Notes: generated from the letters alone by a model not told the origin. A stretch of 64,000 nt of DNA from Lingula anatina (GCF_001039355.2 NW_019773781.1:247615-311614); one strand, 5' to 3'. Positions 1-11,445 are shown, counted from the stretch's first letter. Numbers and translations: made by a program.

Positions 1-26
1 ATATAGCATACCCAGTATTTTACCAT

Positions 27-600
27 TCAAACTTTCAAATATTTCCAATATATTCTTCATTAAGTATCCTTAAAGAAAAGATGTCAGAATGATCATCAAA
101 TATCAAATAGATAGCCTTTTCATAGGGGAGTCATTGGGTGTTAGAATACAAATCTTTAATTTTTCTTATTTTTCGTGTGTTTTTTTATTATTTTTTTCAC
201 CCAATTTTTTAACCATCAAACTTTCAAGTACTTTCAATATATTCCTCATAAAGTATCCTCAAAGAAAAGATGTCAGAATGATCATCAAATATGAAATAAA
301 TAGCTTTTTCATAGGGGGGTCATTGGGTGTTAGAATATAAAATTTTAATTTTCTCTTATTTTTTAATGTGTTTTTTTATTATTATTATTTTTTTCACCCA
401 ATTTTTTAACCATTAAACTTTCAATTACTTTCAATATATTCCTCATGAAGTATCCCCAAAGAAAAGATGTTGAAATGGTCATCAAATGTCAAATAAATAG
501 CTTTTTCATAGGGGAGTCCTTGGGTGGTAAAATACAAATCTTTAATTTTTTTTATTTTTTCATGAAAATTTTCACCTGCAAACTAACAAAAAGTGCCAAT
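27..600. repeat. Tandem array of three ~190-bp AT-rich units
   Basis: Three diverged copies begin near 27, 208 and 412. Each has the same order of motifs: a CAAACTTTCAA-like start, AAGTATCC, AAAGAAAAGATGT, ATCATCAAAT, then TTTTCATAGGGG and a T-rich tail with different T/ATT runs. Spacing is about 182 and 204 bp, the difference lying in the T-rich tail. Short open frames here are products of the repeat and have no gene-like features. The array may continue left of the window. Confidence 0.85.
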
Positions 601-689
601 GTGTCCTCCATTATGCATACTACAAGATCATAGTCATTTACTCAAATTAAATTAGATTTTTGAATGTTTTTTGGGGGGAGTCAGATTTT

Positions 690-711
690 CATGGTACACC
701 GGGCCTCTGAG
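690..711. other. Small GC-rich palindrome
   Basis: An isolated perfect inverted repeat (ACCGGGCC, 5-nt loop, GGCCCGGT) lies in otherwise AT-rich DNA upstream of the membrane-protein gene. No function can be assigned; it could be the edge of an old mobile element. Confidence 0.4.
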
Positions 712-1102
712 GCCCGGTTTCAGGGTTTACGTAGGGTTCCATTTCCTTGTGGATGAGGGTTAAAAAAGATAAATAAATAAAACTCTGCTCTGCACCACAC
801 ACCACTGCAATACATGAAATTTCAATAACAAAGTCGTTACGCAATGTGTAACTATCCACAAGATGGCATTTTTGGTAAAACTAATAATACAAAACATTTT
901 TTCTCGTGAAGAAGGTAGCTCCTATTCATTAGCCTAAAGAACTTTCTGTATTGGACAGAAAGTGAGAGTCAGTTTCTACATCTTTTTTTTGTTCATTTTC
1001 GTATTCTCTTGCCTTGACGTTGCTCCTAATGATAACTAGTCCCGTGTTTTTCTGTTTCATTTCAGGTTGTCATTCGGGGGACATTGGTAACCAGCAAAGA
1101 AA

Positions 1103-3301
1103 ATGGCAATCAAGGCGGTCATCGGTTCCGTTTTAATGTACTTAATCTTAACGTTCTTCACGTCATTTCTATGCCCCGTGCGAGCATTGCCTGAGCCTCC
1201 ACCCTCCCTCGGTTCCGTAATACTTAGCTGCCCCGAGAACTGCAAATTAATGTTCACCGAAAACGGCCAAAGATTACTACGCCAACTACTCGGGATGAAG
1301 TTTAGATACACTGTAATTGTTCCAAATGTGACGGATGCTAGTTACTCGACAGTTACCGACAAAGATCCCGTGGGCATGGAATTGAACTACAGTTGGATGT
1401 TATTAAAGAATTCGACCGGTCACCCCTATTTGCAAGTGTATCCATTCTTTGTTGCCCTTTCACTGTGGACTCTCAAAAATGAAGTTTATGATTTTGAGGT
1501 CGATATAGTCCAGAAGCCCGACTCTTGTTGGAAAGGCCTAAATTTAGAATGCCGCCTGTACAGCATAACATCCGCCATTTTGATTAGCATTTCAGACGCA
1601 ATGACGGACGTATCATTAAATGACGGAGACTTGCAACTGTGTGTAAAGTCATATCTCAGAAATTTGTCACTTCCATTGGAAGGACGCACTGGCTGTAGTC
1701 AAGACATGTTATTAAACAGCTCAAAGGAAAATGTGACTCTTGACTACGTGAGGACACCGCGCCTAGAATCTGTAATAGTTTTTATTGCCCAAACTTTCTT
1801 TACTGGAACTATCTTTTACTTTCTCCCTCTCTTGATACTTAAGGCAATTCCGTCAAGATATTCACTGTATCTTAGCGACGTTGCCCAGGAAGAACTGCAA
1901 CAGTTTGAATACTACAACAACCTGACGCCCTTTAACGAATTATTTTTTGCCCAAAAAGGTAGGCCTAACAGTTGCCTGACCATTCTATACAGGGTATTGG
2001 CGTTTGTGATCGTTCACGCAATGATATTTTTTTCTGTTGTAACCAACCTCAGGCTGTATCCATTTTTATGGAAAGGTCATTGTGCGTACACGAATTTGTT
2101 ACGGGTAACTATTTTGTCTTGGATATTTACACACCCTGTAGCGTCTACTTATACTTGTATACTCTTGGATATTCAACCTTGGGTGGGTTATCTTTTTTTC
2201 GCAGTCGCACTCACGCTCTGGAGCTTTGTGTTTGTTGTCTTTGTCACACCCGTTCACACGTACCATAATCTGGCATCCGGGGCTTTTTTTAAGGATATCG
2301 GTGTCACATTTTTAGCCAATCGAAATGCAGGGTTTCCACCAAGTCACATTTGCCTCGTGACATCCCTTAGACGTCACCTTGAGCCACGCACATTCTTTCA
2401 CGTGTTGAAGAAAGCCTTCAAATCCAATGTCTTGTATTCAGTGCTTATGCCCTTTATTTTGCCTTTTATGCTGGTAGGGTTCGTATTCTTGGTCATGCTA
2501 GGCATGCAACTCAGCAAAATGGATTGTAACCCAGTGCTGAGAAGATTGAAACTTCCATACGCATTTATTTCTTTATTTCCTTTCCTTTATTTCGTCTTTC
2601 TTTTGATTGACACGTGTTCAACAATATGCTGGGTAGTCATTTTTACTGTATCTGGTCTTTTCATAAACAGCGATCAGAACCTTCCCTATTTAGTGTTTTT
2701 GTTCTCAGGGGCCTACTACATCTATATCCCATTTCACACCATGCAGGAGAAATATCGCACACTCAAGACCATTGTGTTTAAGGCTTACGATGAATGCCGA
2801 AAAGCAAATCACTTCTCTGACTCATCGACTGGTACCGCGACAGGAGAGGACTGTGAAACCTTTCGCCTCTTGGAGGTCACTTCTTCCAACTATTCCTCAA
2901 TAGCCAATGATAGCACACGACACAGCCGATGTATTCAAATTGAGCGCCCACCAAAACAACCATCCTACCTGCACGCTAGCGGGATCAGAAAAATGGAGAA
3001 GGCTCTTTGGAAACGAATATACACTCAGATTCTTCCTTTGAAAAGACAACTTCTTTGTGCTGTAATCCTTTCTCTTCTGTCGTTTCTGATTTTAGTTGTG
3101 ATAATGCTCGCTCTGCATGCTTATCACCAAGTTCAACGCTTGAAAACAATAGGGAAGTCATTTGCATCCCTGGCGGCTGCAGCGCTTCCGCAACTGATAA
3201 TCAACTTCATACGGGCGCCTACGGAACAAACCATAAAGGAAGAGCAGTGGCAATCTATGGCAACCGATATGATACTTGAATACATGGAAAGTGTACATTA
3301 A
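1103..3301 (+). CDS. Uncharacterised multi-pass membrane protein, single coding exon
   Basis: An intact 732-codon reading frame starts at ATG 1103 and ends with TAA. A good splice acceptor (polypyrimidine tract, TTTCAG at about 1064) lies just upstream, suggesting a spliced 5' UTR and an intronless coding region. The protein begins with a hydrophobic leader (about residues 5-28). An extracellular-looking region to about residue 215 follows, with at least six N-glycosylation sequons (NVT, NYS, NST, NLS, NSS, NVT) and several cysteines. About eight hydrophobic segments come next, near 222-248, 293-316, 333-356, 361-386, 445-470, 488-527, 533-550 and 652-676. A polar, Ser/Thr-rich loop (about 565-640) precedes the last segment. 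I do not recognise a named family; the topology would suit a receptor, channel or fusion-type surface protein, but that is speculation. An AATAAA at 3943 could end the transcript. Confidence 0.8.
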   Translation: MAIKAVIGSVLMYLILTFFTSFLCPVRALPEPPPSLGSVILSCPENCKLMFTENGQRLLRQLLGMKFRYTVIVPNVTDASYSTVTDKDPVGMELNYSWMLLKNSTGHPYLQVYPFFVALSLWTLKNEVYDFEVDIVQKPDSCWKGLNLECRLYSITSAILISISDAMTDVSLNDGDLQLCVKSYLRNLSLPLEGRTGCSQDMLLNSSKENVTLDYVRTPRLESVIVFIAQTFFTGTIFYFLPLLILKAIPSRYSLYLSDVAQEELQQFEYYNNLTPFNELFFAQKGRPNSCLTILYRVLAFVIVHAMIFFSVVTNLRLYPFLWKGHCAYTNLLRVTILSWIFTHPVASTYTCILLDIQPWVGYLFFAVALTLWSFVFVVFVTPVHTYHNLASGAFFKDIGVTFLANRNAGFPPSHICLVTSLRRHLEPRTFFHVLKKAFKSNVLYSVLMPFILPFMLVGFVFLVMLGMQLSKMDCNPVLRRLKLPYAFISLFPFLYFVFLLIDTCSTICWVVIFTVSGLFINSDQNLPYLVFLFSGAYYIYIPFHTMQEKYRTLKTIVFKAYDECRKANHFSDSSTGTATGEDCETFRLLEVTSSNYSSIANDSTRHSRCIQIERPPKQPSYLHASGIRKMEKALWKRIYTQILPLKRQLLCAVILSLLSFLILVVIMLALHAYHQVQRLKTIGKSFASLAAAALPQLIINFIRAPTEQTIKEEQWQSMATDMILEYMESVH

Positions 3302-3429
3302 ACCTTGATTTGAACTTTGATAGCGAACTTTGACTTCAACTCTTCCCACTCTTATTCATTAATGGACTTGACAAAGAAAAAAAAAATGATGAAAAACAAA
3401 AAAGTGTCGAAGTACGAATTGGAAAGAAT

Positions 3430-3471
<42 letters not shown>

Positions 3472-4020
3472 ACGCCTTGCTATATTCGCTATGTGCTACT
3501 GGTATATTCGCTATGCCGACTTAAAGGGACATATATACCTGCATCATACACGTTATACACATGGCATATGTACACAGAATGCACCTCTTTGCTCTCCACG
3601 ATAAGTGAATACTGAAGTTAGCAGTTTTATTGAGTTGTTTGTAGAACACGGATCAAGCATTTATATCACTGACAGTATCATGTCTGTTATATCTATAGAC
3701 AGGGCTCTACTCACGTGTGTTGCTGTTCACTCTATTTGTTGTCACATATATATATATATATATATATATATGATAACCCGATACTTTCCCCCGTAGACTG
3801 GTATACTGTGTGATTTTACTATTTAGCCAGTCAAGAGAGTGCCAGTGAAGCAACTGTTTGGTCATGCAAATTTCCAGTGCAGCCACGTAAAATTTTTCTT
3901 AATTTTGTCATAATTGTAATGTGCTTATAAAAAGCTTTTTACAATAAAAATGCATTGTCACATTTAAATGTATCTTTTATGCCTTAAAAATGAGAGGACA
4001 CACACTCGCACGAAAACAAA
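3302..4020. other. 3' UTR and flank with microsatellites
   Basis: This stretch holds the probable 3' UTR of the membrane-protein gene: a GA repeat at 3435-3468, a TA repeat at 3747-3770 and an AATAAA at 3943 followed by a T-rich tail. No coding feature is seen. Confidence 0.5.
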
Positions 4021-4021
4021 C

Positions 4022-4236
4022 GTTTTAATTTTCCGTGCTTTTTTTCGTAAGTTACAGTAGTTCTGGCTGCAGTCATTGCTGTCAATCATTCCAAATTATC
4101 TTCACTATATCCGTTTCACAATCATTCTTAAATCTAAAATTTCACGACAGTCATGTGTTTTCTTTCATTTATACTTTCATTATATGCTGTACTAGTGTAG
4201 CAAATGAGACCTCATGTCATTGTGTTTGGTTAACCT
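4022..4236. repeat. Duplicated block a, copy 1 (partner 11461-11672)
   Basis: About 210 bp from AAACGTTTTAATTTTC to the CATTGTGTTTG stretch recurs at 11461-11672 in the same orientation, with scattered substitutions. The pair is collinear with the second duplicated block (5238-5640 and 12420-12812), indicating an old segmental duplication. Confidence 0.75.
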
Positions 4237-4721
4237 GTTTGGCTTTATATATTCAACTGAACAAAAACCCCGAATCCCCAATAAAATGATTTTATACCTT
4301 GCAAATGTCCGAATCTCCAACAATACTGCACCACTATGACCACCTTGGACCAAGAGAACTGGGCACCATACAGGGACAGTTCCGCAGTTTATATGCCAAT
4401 GGGCTCTGAAGAAATTGTCTATAGTGTCGCATTTTCCAGTTTTGTGTGAGATATCCTCAGAAATGGATAGCTGAGGGATAAAGATACAAACAGATATGAT
4501 GTCATAATATCTTTGCACTGTTTGTGGAACGCCATCACTGTGCAAACGTTACAATTTTTCGGCTCCCTGCACGCACAGTTCTAAACGTCAGGTGTGTCCT
4601 CCAATCCAGAGGATACAGTACAAAGTACCAAATTGTGGCTTTGAATTTTTATATGGTTAGCTTATTCATTGGTTGTACATTCAGTTAATTTTTTGTGAAA
4701 AATTTCCCTACTGAAGTTTAA

Positions 4722-5057
4722 AGGGATAATAACTCCTCGTTTTGGCCAAAAAATGAATTTTCCTGGGGTAAACAACAATTTTCCCATACTTACCAATGGT
4801 TTATGAATCCATCTTTACATTCAAAGTTAGTCCCTGTTTTTTTCTAAAATGTTTGGTTTTTTGTTAAAATCTCTTAAGAGATTATAACACAGTACAGCCA
4901 TAAATGGAGGTCACGTGGTCTGAAGACAAGCACAGATATCAGAATAATAGCTATAACTCCTGTTTTTGTCGTAAAACAGAATATATTATATTTATAGGAG
5001 TTATTCACAATGTTTTCATTGTGAAATATAGACCTCATACGAAGAGTTATTATCCCT
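4722..5057. mobile_element. 336-bp MITE with TTAA target duplication
   Basis: The ends form a 19-bp terminal inverted repeat beginning AGGGATAATAACTC, with one mismatch between the arms, and are flanked on both sides by TTAA (4718-4721 and 5058-5061). TTAA targets are typical of piggyBac- and Kolobok-type transposons. No coding capacity: a non-autonomous element. Confidence 0.75.
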
Positions 5058-5237
5058 TTAATGAATTATATCGTTTCATGACATGTTTTTCTGTATCACT
5101 TCACACATTGCGTTAGGGGTGACACTTTTTTTGCTAGGGGAGTATAGCTTTTCTTTGTCATGATCGATCCAGAAAGACATACATATCGGACTGATAAAAA
5201 TAATACGATGTGTTTTCAGAAAAAGCATTAAATAAAA

Positions 5238-5640
5238 CAACACAGTTTGCTTTTGTTTTTGTGAGATTTATTTCTGAAAAGGTAATGAATAGGGCAATTT
5301 TTTTTTCTAATAATAAAAGACCTATTCTTTCAAAAAATTATATTAAACAGAAAGGGATTATATAACAACCATGCAAACATACAAAGACCGTTATCTTAAA
5401 AAAAAAGGATAAAAAATATATTAAAACATGAAAAAGGCTTTTTCTGAACGAATAAGCCTTAAGGGCTACCATTATTTTCATTTTACTTATATAATAAGAA
5501 AAAAAAAATATCAATTTTACTTGCGCTGAAATGTTTTGTAACTTTACTATGCACTATTGCAAGTATTGTTTATAGTATACGAGACATGTACCCATTCCCA
5601 TTTACGGATTATTGTGTACTAATTCTCGTATTAAGGGACT
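5238..5640. repeat. Duplicated block b, copy 1 (partner 12420-12812)
   Basis: This AT-rich segment contains the markers AAGCCTTAAGGGCTACC and TACTAATTCTCG and matches 12420-12812 over its length with small indels. Together with block a it shows that the region downstream of the GNAT gene was copied about 7 kb away. Confidence 0.75.
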
Positions 5641-5647
5641 TCACTAC

Positions 5648-5715
5648 CCAGCGAACACAGAGCGTTTTATAACGATACCATAACGTTACTATAACGTTCT
5701 ATGTTTGCTGGGTAA
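5648..5715. mobile_element. Short palindromic MITE with CCCAGCRAACA termini
   Basis: A small palindromic element begins CCCAGCGAACACAGAGCG, ends GTTTGCTGGG, and carries AACGTTA motifs inside; it is bounded by TA. A longer relative lies at 32947-33046 inside homologous flanking DNA. No coding capacity. Confidence 0.65.
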
Positions 5716-6128
5716 TTGTCGACTGATCGTTTAATCAATAGTTTATACAATAATACATGTACAATGACATTTTTAACTATCAAATGCTAAGCAGCTAAAC
5801 AGACTTATGTTGATAGGCTTCACTCTTTTGTTTAACATTGTTAGTTTTTTTGTGTGTGTGTGTTTTGTGTTTTCTTTTTGATTTTTTTAAGTTAAAGGTC
5901 AGTAATCATTATTGAATGTAAAAAAATAAACTTTTTACACCACAAAACAGAATTGTGAACTTCTCTAGTTAAGATTCATGGCTCTTTAAAAATTTCATAT
6001 ATTATCAGTCGCTTTACAAATAATGTTCGCCTGCATACTGGAGAAAGACAGCAATCAGTTTTTCTAAATGGTATTATTAGCGATTGAGCGCTAAAATGCT
6101 TATATTGTTTGCAAGTGCCTCTAGCCGA

Positions 6129-6775
6129 TCATGCGAGAAAGGAACCGATACAAGTTAATGCAAAGACACTCCCAAATTTGGGTATTTCCAAATTTCTCTT
6201 GGTATACATGAAGGTTCCGGGTTCCTCAGGCAACATTTTCACTGTTCCCTTGTTTTTATTTATCACTTCCATCCCGGCTTCATAATCGACGTTGATAAAC
6301 ATATTTACACGGGACTCGGTAGGAATGGATTCCAGAAGAGCTTTTAGAAGCAACTTATATGCTTCCGGATTATCAGCGTAGAGCGGAGATATGACTTTCG
6401 TACGCGGTGCGTCTTGCACCTGCCCATAACCCACGACCTCTCCGACATCTGTGAGAGCTGCAAACGACATGGCCGACGGCTTTGCCAGCCACGCTTTCAA
6501 GAACTTTTTCCTTTGAAATACATTGATAGAGGTGTCATAAGTGAGAAGAGCTTCAAAGTCCACCTCATTTGCTGGGATAACGTTGATCACAGAGTGGTTC
6601 ATTTTGGCATCGGAATTTAAGGTCCCGACATCAAAACGACCTTCGCAAAGACGTACATGCCGTCCACCAATTTTCAGGCCGAATTTTATGTTAGCCTGTA
6701 TTCGGTTGAAAATGGAATAAATCACGACGTTTCTATCTCCAGCGTTTTCCATAGTCCTTGCTACAATTTTCTTCG
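6129..6775 (-). CDS. GNAT-family N-acetyltransferase, 3'-terminal exon (partial gene)
   Basis: A splice acceptor (AATTACAG) opens this exon at 6775 in phase 1, and the frame runs to TGA at 6129, giving about 214 residues. The first part matches the end of a GNAT fold (a VVIYS strand, then an N-R-I-x-A-N-x-K-F-G element typical of the acetyl-CoA binding region). The rest matches the YitH-type C-terminal domain found in many invertebrate GNAT proteins: a YDT-like segment, R-x-x-F-x-x-x-W-L, then AMSFAAL, G-Y-G, PLYAD and a C-terminal FGSVFALT strand. The upstream exons with the rest of the acetyltransferase domain were not identified; they should lie at higher coordinates on this strand. The substrate cannot be told. 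The ATG at 6752 is probably internal, not the start. Confidence 0.75.
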
Positions 6776-7630
6776 CTGTAATTGATAAAAAATAATCCGT
6801 ATTGATTGTAAAAATAAATAATTATTTACTTTGTAATTGGAATACCTTTCAGTACCCTTTGAAACAGGAAAATGAGACTAAAATTCTGTAAAGGCCTCTC
6901 TACTCAAGTTATGTCGTTGTCCTTTATTTGTTAATTTTATGAGAGAAAAAAACGTAATTAATTAACATGAAAGTAAAAGGGGTAATGCTTTTGTATAGCA
7001 CAATATCGAAAAATGTCAAAATGAGACCACATTGCCTGTTACTATATTGGTGAATCGCTTCAATCTTTTTGGGACATTTAAAATAAAGGCCCCTATATCC
7101 TCTTCTTGCTGCGTACACATTAAATCTGCGTAACTTTATGCCAAATAGAACTTACGTACCGATGCTTGAGCCCCTGTATTTTTGGTCTACTATCAGGAAG
7201 TTACACATGGCGTTTTCGCCATCCAGTAAAATGATTAAATATGAACCTGAAAGAATAAACAGTACTAGTAGAATATCGCAATATATGAGAGTGTTTAGTA
7301 CATGCTTTGTAAGTATTAAATTTCTTTCTTACAAAATCACACTATTTAGGCCGAGCCTTGAAAACATAAATTGGCTAATATTCCTCTCCCCCGTCCCTCT
7401 CTCTCTCTCTCTCCGCCAAACNATTTACAAATGACGGTGATATTTTTAACAGATATATTTCATTCCATTTGCAAGAGCTGACTTCAACGATACGACAGGC
7501 TTCATCGAGAAAATACACTTGCACACACTTTTCGTCTTGTGAGTGATTTGCTTTGAACCCTGATAATAAAACTACTGAGCACCTGTGGCATGAATTGGAG
7601 TGTGCAATGCAGAGTAGAATCAACCCCCTA
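6776..7630. other. Non-coding stretch, possible GNAT intron
   Basis: AT-rich sequence with a CT repeat near 7395-7415 and a single N at 7422 that marks an assembly join. No convincing exon on either strand. Confidence 0.4.
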
Positions 7631-7744
7631 ATAATATCAGGCCTGCAGCCGAGAGGGGTTCGGGGGGTTCGGAAGAACCGCCCTTTCAGTCAGGAAAAGT
7701 TTCATTTTGGATAAAATTTGATCTAGGTACACAAAGGTTTCATT

Positions 7745-8036
7745 AGGCAGTTCGGCAGCATGAAAGGGAGTTGTACGACATACGCACTGATCGAAGCCAT
7801 AGACCTTATTGCAAGGCAGACTGATACTCTAGGACAATATGCCAGAATGCTTTTTGGCATATTGTCCTAGAATGCTTTTGGTCGATTACACCAAAGCATT
7901 CGATAGAATAGACCACAAACTGCTCAATCAAAAACTGTCTGAATTAGGTTTCCCAGGAATTATTTCAAACTGGATTTACAGCTTCTTAGCTGAAAGGAAA
8001 CAGAGTGTCAAGAGAGGTAGTGTGGAATCAGACTAG
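7745..8036 (+). pseudogene. Non-LTR retrotransposon reverse transcriptase fragment
   Basis: The frame from 7839 encodes LVDYTKAFDRIDHKLL followed by a G-F-P-x-I-x-x-W-I-x-S-F-L-x-x-R-x-Q-S-V segment. This is the conserved reverse-transcriptase region of CR1/RTE/jockey-type LINEs, including the first catalytic aspartate of the F/YxD motif. The preceding DNA (from about 7745) encodes the adjacent conserved stretch ending in TTYALIEAIDLI and ARML. The two parts are disrupted by a 38-bp palindrome at about 7830-7870 that repeats part of the sequence with a stop. No palm motif or endonuclease follows, so this is a dead relic of about 90 codons. Confidence 0.8.
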
Positions 8037-8260
8037 TAGATAATCAAAGGCTTGAGAGAGTGGGGTCTGATGTCTGATATCAGCTGGGAAGGTCACATCT
8101 GTGTAAAAGGCTACACAATTGAATAAATTGTATAACATATAGGCACCTTCTCAGGTATTATGTATTTTCTGTACCATGAGTCATATCATGAGTCATATGG
8201 TATCTCAGACAAAAAATTCTATTCAAAATGACCATTTGTAGACATAAAAAAAGAAATTAA

Positions 8261-9290
8261 GAGTGGGACAGCCTTTAACCAAGTCTTTTTTTACTTCGTT
8301 ACGTTAATGTGTAAAGCCTAGTGTGATTGTTAATGTCACTTAAGCATTTAGATTAATGAAACGTGTAGGCTAATTTTTAATGTACTGCGACTATTTCGTG
8401 TACAGCATTGTGAAGTTTATAGGTAGTATATGCATCAAGGGAGTTGAACTCCTAAAATGTTAAGTCTTGTCTCTTTTACTTACTGCACCCTTGAATAACA
8501 TATGCACTGAGTAACTACAAATTTCTTCGCCCCAAATGTGGCCAGGAAATATACATAAACATAGATGCTCAGCTTACTTATGCCTCGAATTATTTAGCCT
8601 TTCGATTGCTTACTGAAATCAGAATGCTCACGGAACAGAGCCATTCTTCAATGACCAGGGAATTGAGCAAGTAGATTCTCCTGATTTCAATTCCACAGAG
8701 CACTGGTGGGACACTCGACACCGTGTTATTAGAAAATGATTAGTCCAGCAGCCCAGCCCTTACTGAAATCAGAATGCTCACGGAACAGAGCCATTCTTCA
8801 ATGACCAGGGAATTGAGCAAGTAGATTCTCCTGATTTCAATTCCACAGAGCACTGGTGGGACACTCGACACCGTGTTATTAGAAAATGATTAGTCCAGCA
8901 GCCCACACTGAATAGCTTTAGACAGGTTCTTGTCGAGGAGTGGTCTTACAATGTACCTCAAGTAATACGCATACTGGTGCATATGGAATCAATACTTCAA
9001 ATAATAATTGGCACCATTCAGGTTCAAGGCAACAACACAAGATGCCAATTCAATGACGGAATTCTTCGGGGTTTAGCAATACCTTTTGGTGACTGGTATT
9101 CTTCGACAAAGCATGCCTCCTTAAACCTTAACTTTGTTTTCTTCTTTAAGGGGATTTTTCTGTTCCCTAAAATGCAATAGGAATTAGTTGAAGCAATTTC
9201 TTTAAATGGTTTGATAACACTCACCTCAACTTTTCGCGGTTTCTTGATCAGAAAGGTGCGGAATTCAGAGTGGGGCAACCTATTTAAACA
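8261..9290. repeat. Interspersed repeat family, longest copy
   Basis: The longest copy of a local repeat family. It carries the shared core (ACTTCGTTAAGTTAATGTGT ... CGTGTAGGCT ... CTGCGACTATTTCGTGTACA ... AGGTAGTATA) and then the TCTTGTCGAGGAGTGGTC and CAGGTTCAAGGCAACAACAC parts, which recur at 11036-11440. Within it, about 148 bp (8610-8757) is repeated at once (8758-8905), essentially without change. The open frames across it are not conserved between copies. Confidence 0.7.
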
Positions 9291-10437
9291 AGTCTTTTTT
9301 ACTTCGTTAAGTTAATGTGTAAATCCTAATGTGATTGTTCATGTCACTTAGGCATTTAGATTAAAGAAACGTGTAGGCTATAATGTTAAATGTACTGCGA
9401 CTATTTCGTGTACAGCATTGTGAAGTTTATAGGTAGTATAAGCATCAAGGCGGTTGAACTCCCAAAAGTTCTAGTTTTGTCTCTTTTTCACACTGTACCC
9501 TTGAAATAATATATGCACTGAGTAACGACGCACATTTCTGCGCTCGAAATAAGACTAGAAGATATACATTTACACAGGTGCTCAGCTTAATTATGCTCCA
9601 ATTTTTTGTCAATGCTCACTGAAATCGGAATGCCCACGGAACAAAGTCATTCTTCAATGACCAGGGAATTGAGCAAGTAGATTCTCCTAATTTCAATACC
9701 ACAGAGCACTTTTCAACTTCGTTAAATTAATGTGTAAATCCTTATGTGATTGTTAATGTCACTTTCGCATTTAGATTAAAGAAACGTGTAGGCTATAATG
9801 TTAAATGTACTGCGACTATTTCGTGTGCAGCATTGTGAAGTTTATAGGTAGTATAAGCATCAAGGGGGTTGAACTCCCAAAAGTTCTAGTTTTGTCTCTT
9901 TTTATCACTGTGCCCTTGAAATAATATATGCACTGAGTAACGATGCACATTTCTGCGCCCCAAATAAGACTAGAAGATATACATTTACACAGGTGCTCAG
10001 CTTAATTATGCTCCGATTTTTTGTCAATGCTCACTGAAATCGGAATACCCGCGGAACAAAATCATTCTTCAATGACCAGGGAATTGAGCAAGTAGATTCT
10101 CCTAATTTCAATACCACAGAGCACTTTTCAACTTCGTTAAGTTAATGTGTAATTCCTAATGTGATTGTTAATGTCACTTACGCATTTTAGTTTAAAGAAA
10201 CGTGTAGGCTATAATGTTAAATGTACTGCGACTATTTCGTGTACAGCATTGTGAGGTTTATAGGTAGTATAAGCATCAAGGCGGTTGAACTCCCAAAAGT
10301 TCTAGTTTTGTCTCTTTTTATCACTGTGCCCTTGAAATAATAAATGCACTGAGTAACGACGCACATTTCTGCGCCCCAAAAAAGACTAGAAGATATACAT
10401 TTACACAGGTGCTCAGCTCAATTATGCTCCGATTTTT
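9291..10437. repeat. Three near-tandem ~420-bp units of the same family
   Basis: Units start at about 9291, 9710 and 10127. Each runs from the ACTTCGTTAA core to the GAGCAAGTAGATTCTCCTAA and CCACAGAGCAC end; the third is cut short near 10437. The junction ACAGAGCACTTTTCAACTTCGTTAA is the same at both internal boundaries, so the array grew by tandem duplication of one unit. No coding capacity. Confidence 0.75.
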
Positions 10438-11035
10438 TGGAAGTCATAAGTCTCGTACGTCACAGGTTTGGCCGCCTGGAGCTGCCTTTCCCGCCTCGCG
10501 CTGACGTTATCTCGTGCAGAAGAGACAAGAAGCAAAGTGCCTGACGAAGTTTGAATTGAAAATATCTTGCAGTCGAAGGTCAGTGCCACAATAGAAGCAA
10601 CATTCTGCTTTAAAAACTGATTTTGGTGTAGCCATTGCGCAGCCCTTAAAGTGGTATCGGGCATACAGTGTAGCTGTCAAATTTGGCACACGGCAAGCAC
10701 GTGTATTGCGCACGTGTACATCTCAGGACTAAATGTTCTTTGATAAGCAAAAAATACAAAAACATTGGATATATCTTTTTTGTTCGAAGAGTATTATTTA
10801 TTTTTTCACTTTACATCTTAAATACAGCAAATAAAATTAAATAAAGCAGAATTTAATCTGTTTTACGTTTCATTTTGGTCTGATGACATTCAACTGCAGA
10901 TTCACTGCGGAGCAGTTCTATTTGATTGATGGAAGTGTAACATGGCCGCTGGTCACTAGAACCGGTATTGTTGGTATGGGTTATATATGAAATCAAGATC
11001 GAGCTGGCAATACCGGAATCTAGAACCTAGGGTAA
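10438..11035. other. Unassigned intergenic DNA
   Basis: A unique-looking, slightly more GC-rich stretch between repeat copies. Short minus-strand frames (10422-10713) overlap one another and show no recognisable domain. Nothing further can be supported. Confidence 0.4.
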
Positions 11036-11445
11036 CTGAAATCGGAATGCCCACAGAACAAAGTCATTCTTCAATAACCAGGGAATGGAGCAAGTAGATT
11101 CTCCTAAGTTCAATACCACAGAGGACTGGTGGGACGTTTGACACCGTGTATTGAAAATGATTGGTCCAGCAGACCACAATGAATGATTTTGACAGGATCT
11201 TGTCGAGGAGTGGTCTAACAATGTACCTCAAGTAATAATCCGTCAACAAACTGAGGAAACTGGTACACGTAGAGTCAATACTTTAAATAATAAATGGCAC
11301 CATTCAGGTTCAAGGCAACAACACAAGATACCAACTCCATGACGGAATTCCTCATGGTATAGCAATACCCTTTGGTGACGCTGGCATTCTTCGCCAAAGT
11401 ATGCCTCCGTGAACCTAAAATTTGTTTTTCTTCTTTGAAGGAACT
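11036..11445. repeat. Partial copy of the 8.3-10.4 kb repeat family
   Basis: Matches the distal half of the repeat at 8610-9130: GGGAATGGAGCAAGTAGATTC, ATCTTGTCGAGGAGTGGTC and CAGGTTCAAGGCAACAACAC occur in the same order, with substitutions and small insertions. Same orientation as the other copies. Confidence 0.7.

Noticed and set aside
7375-7623. Minus-strand frame running through an N and a CT repeat
   Set aside because: Contains an assembly N and low-complexity sequence; no domain.
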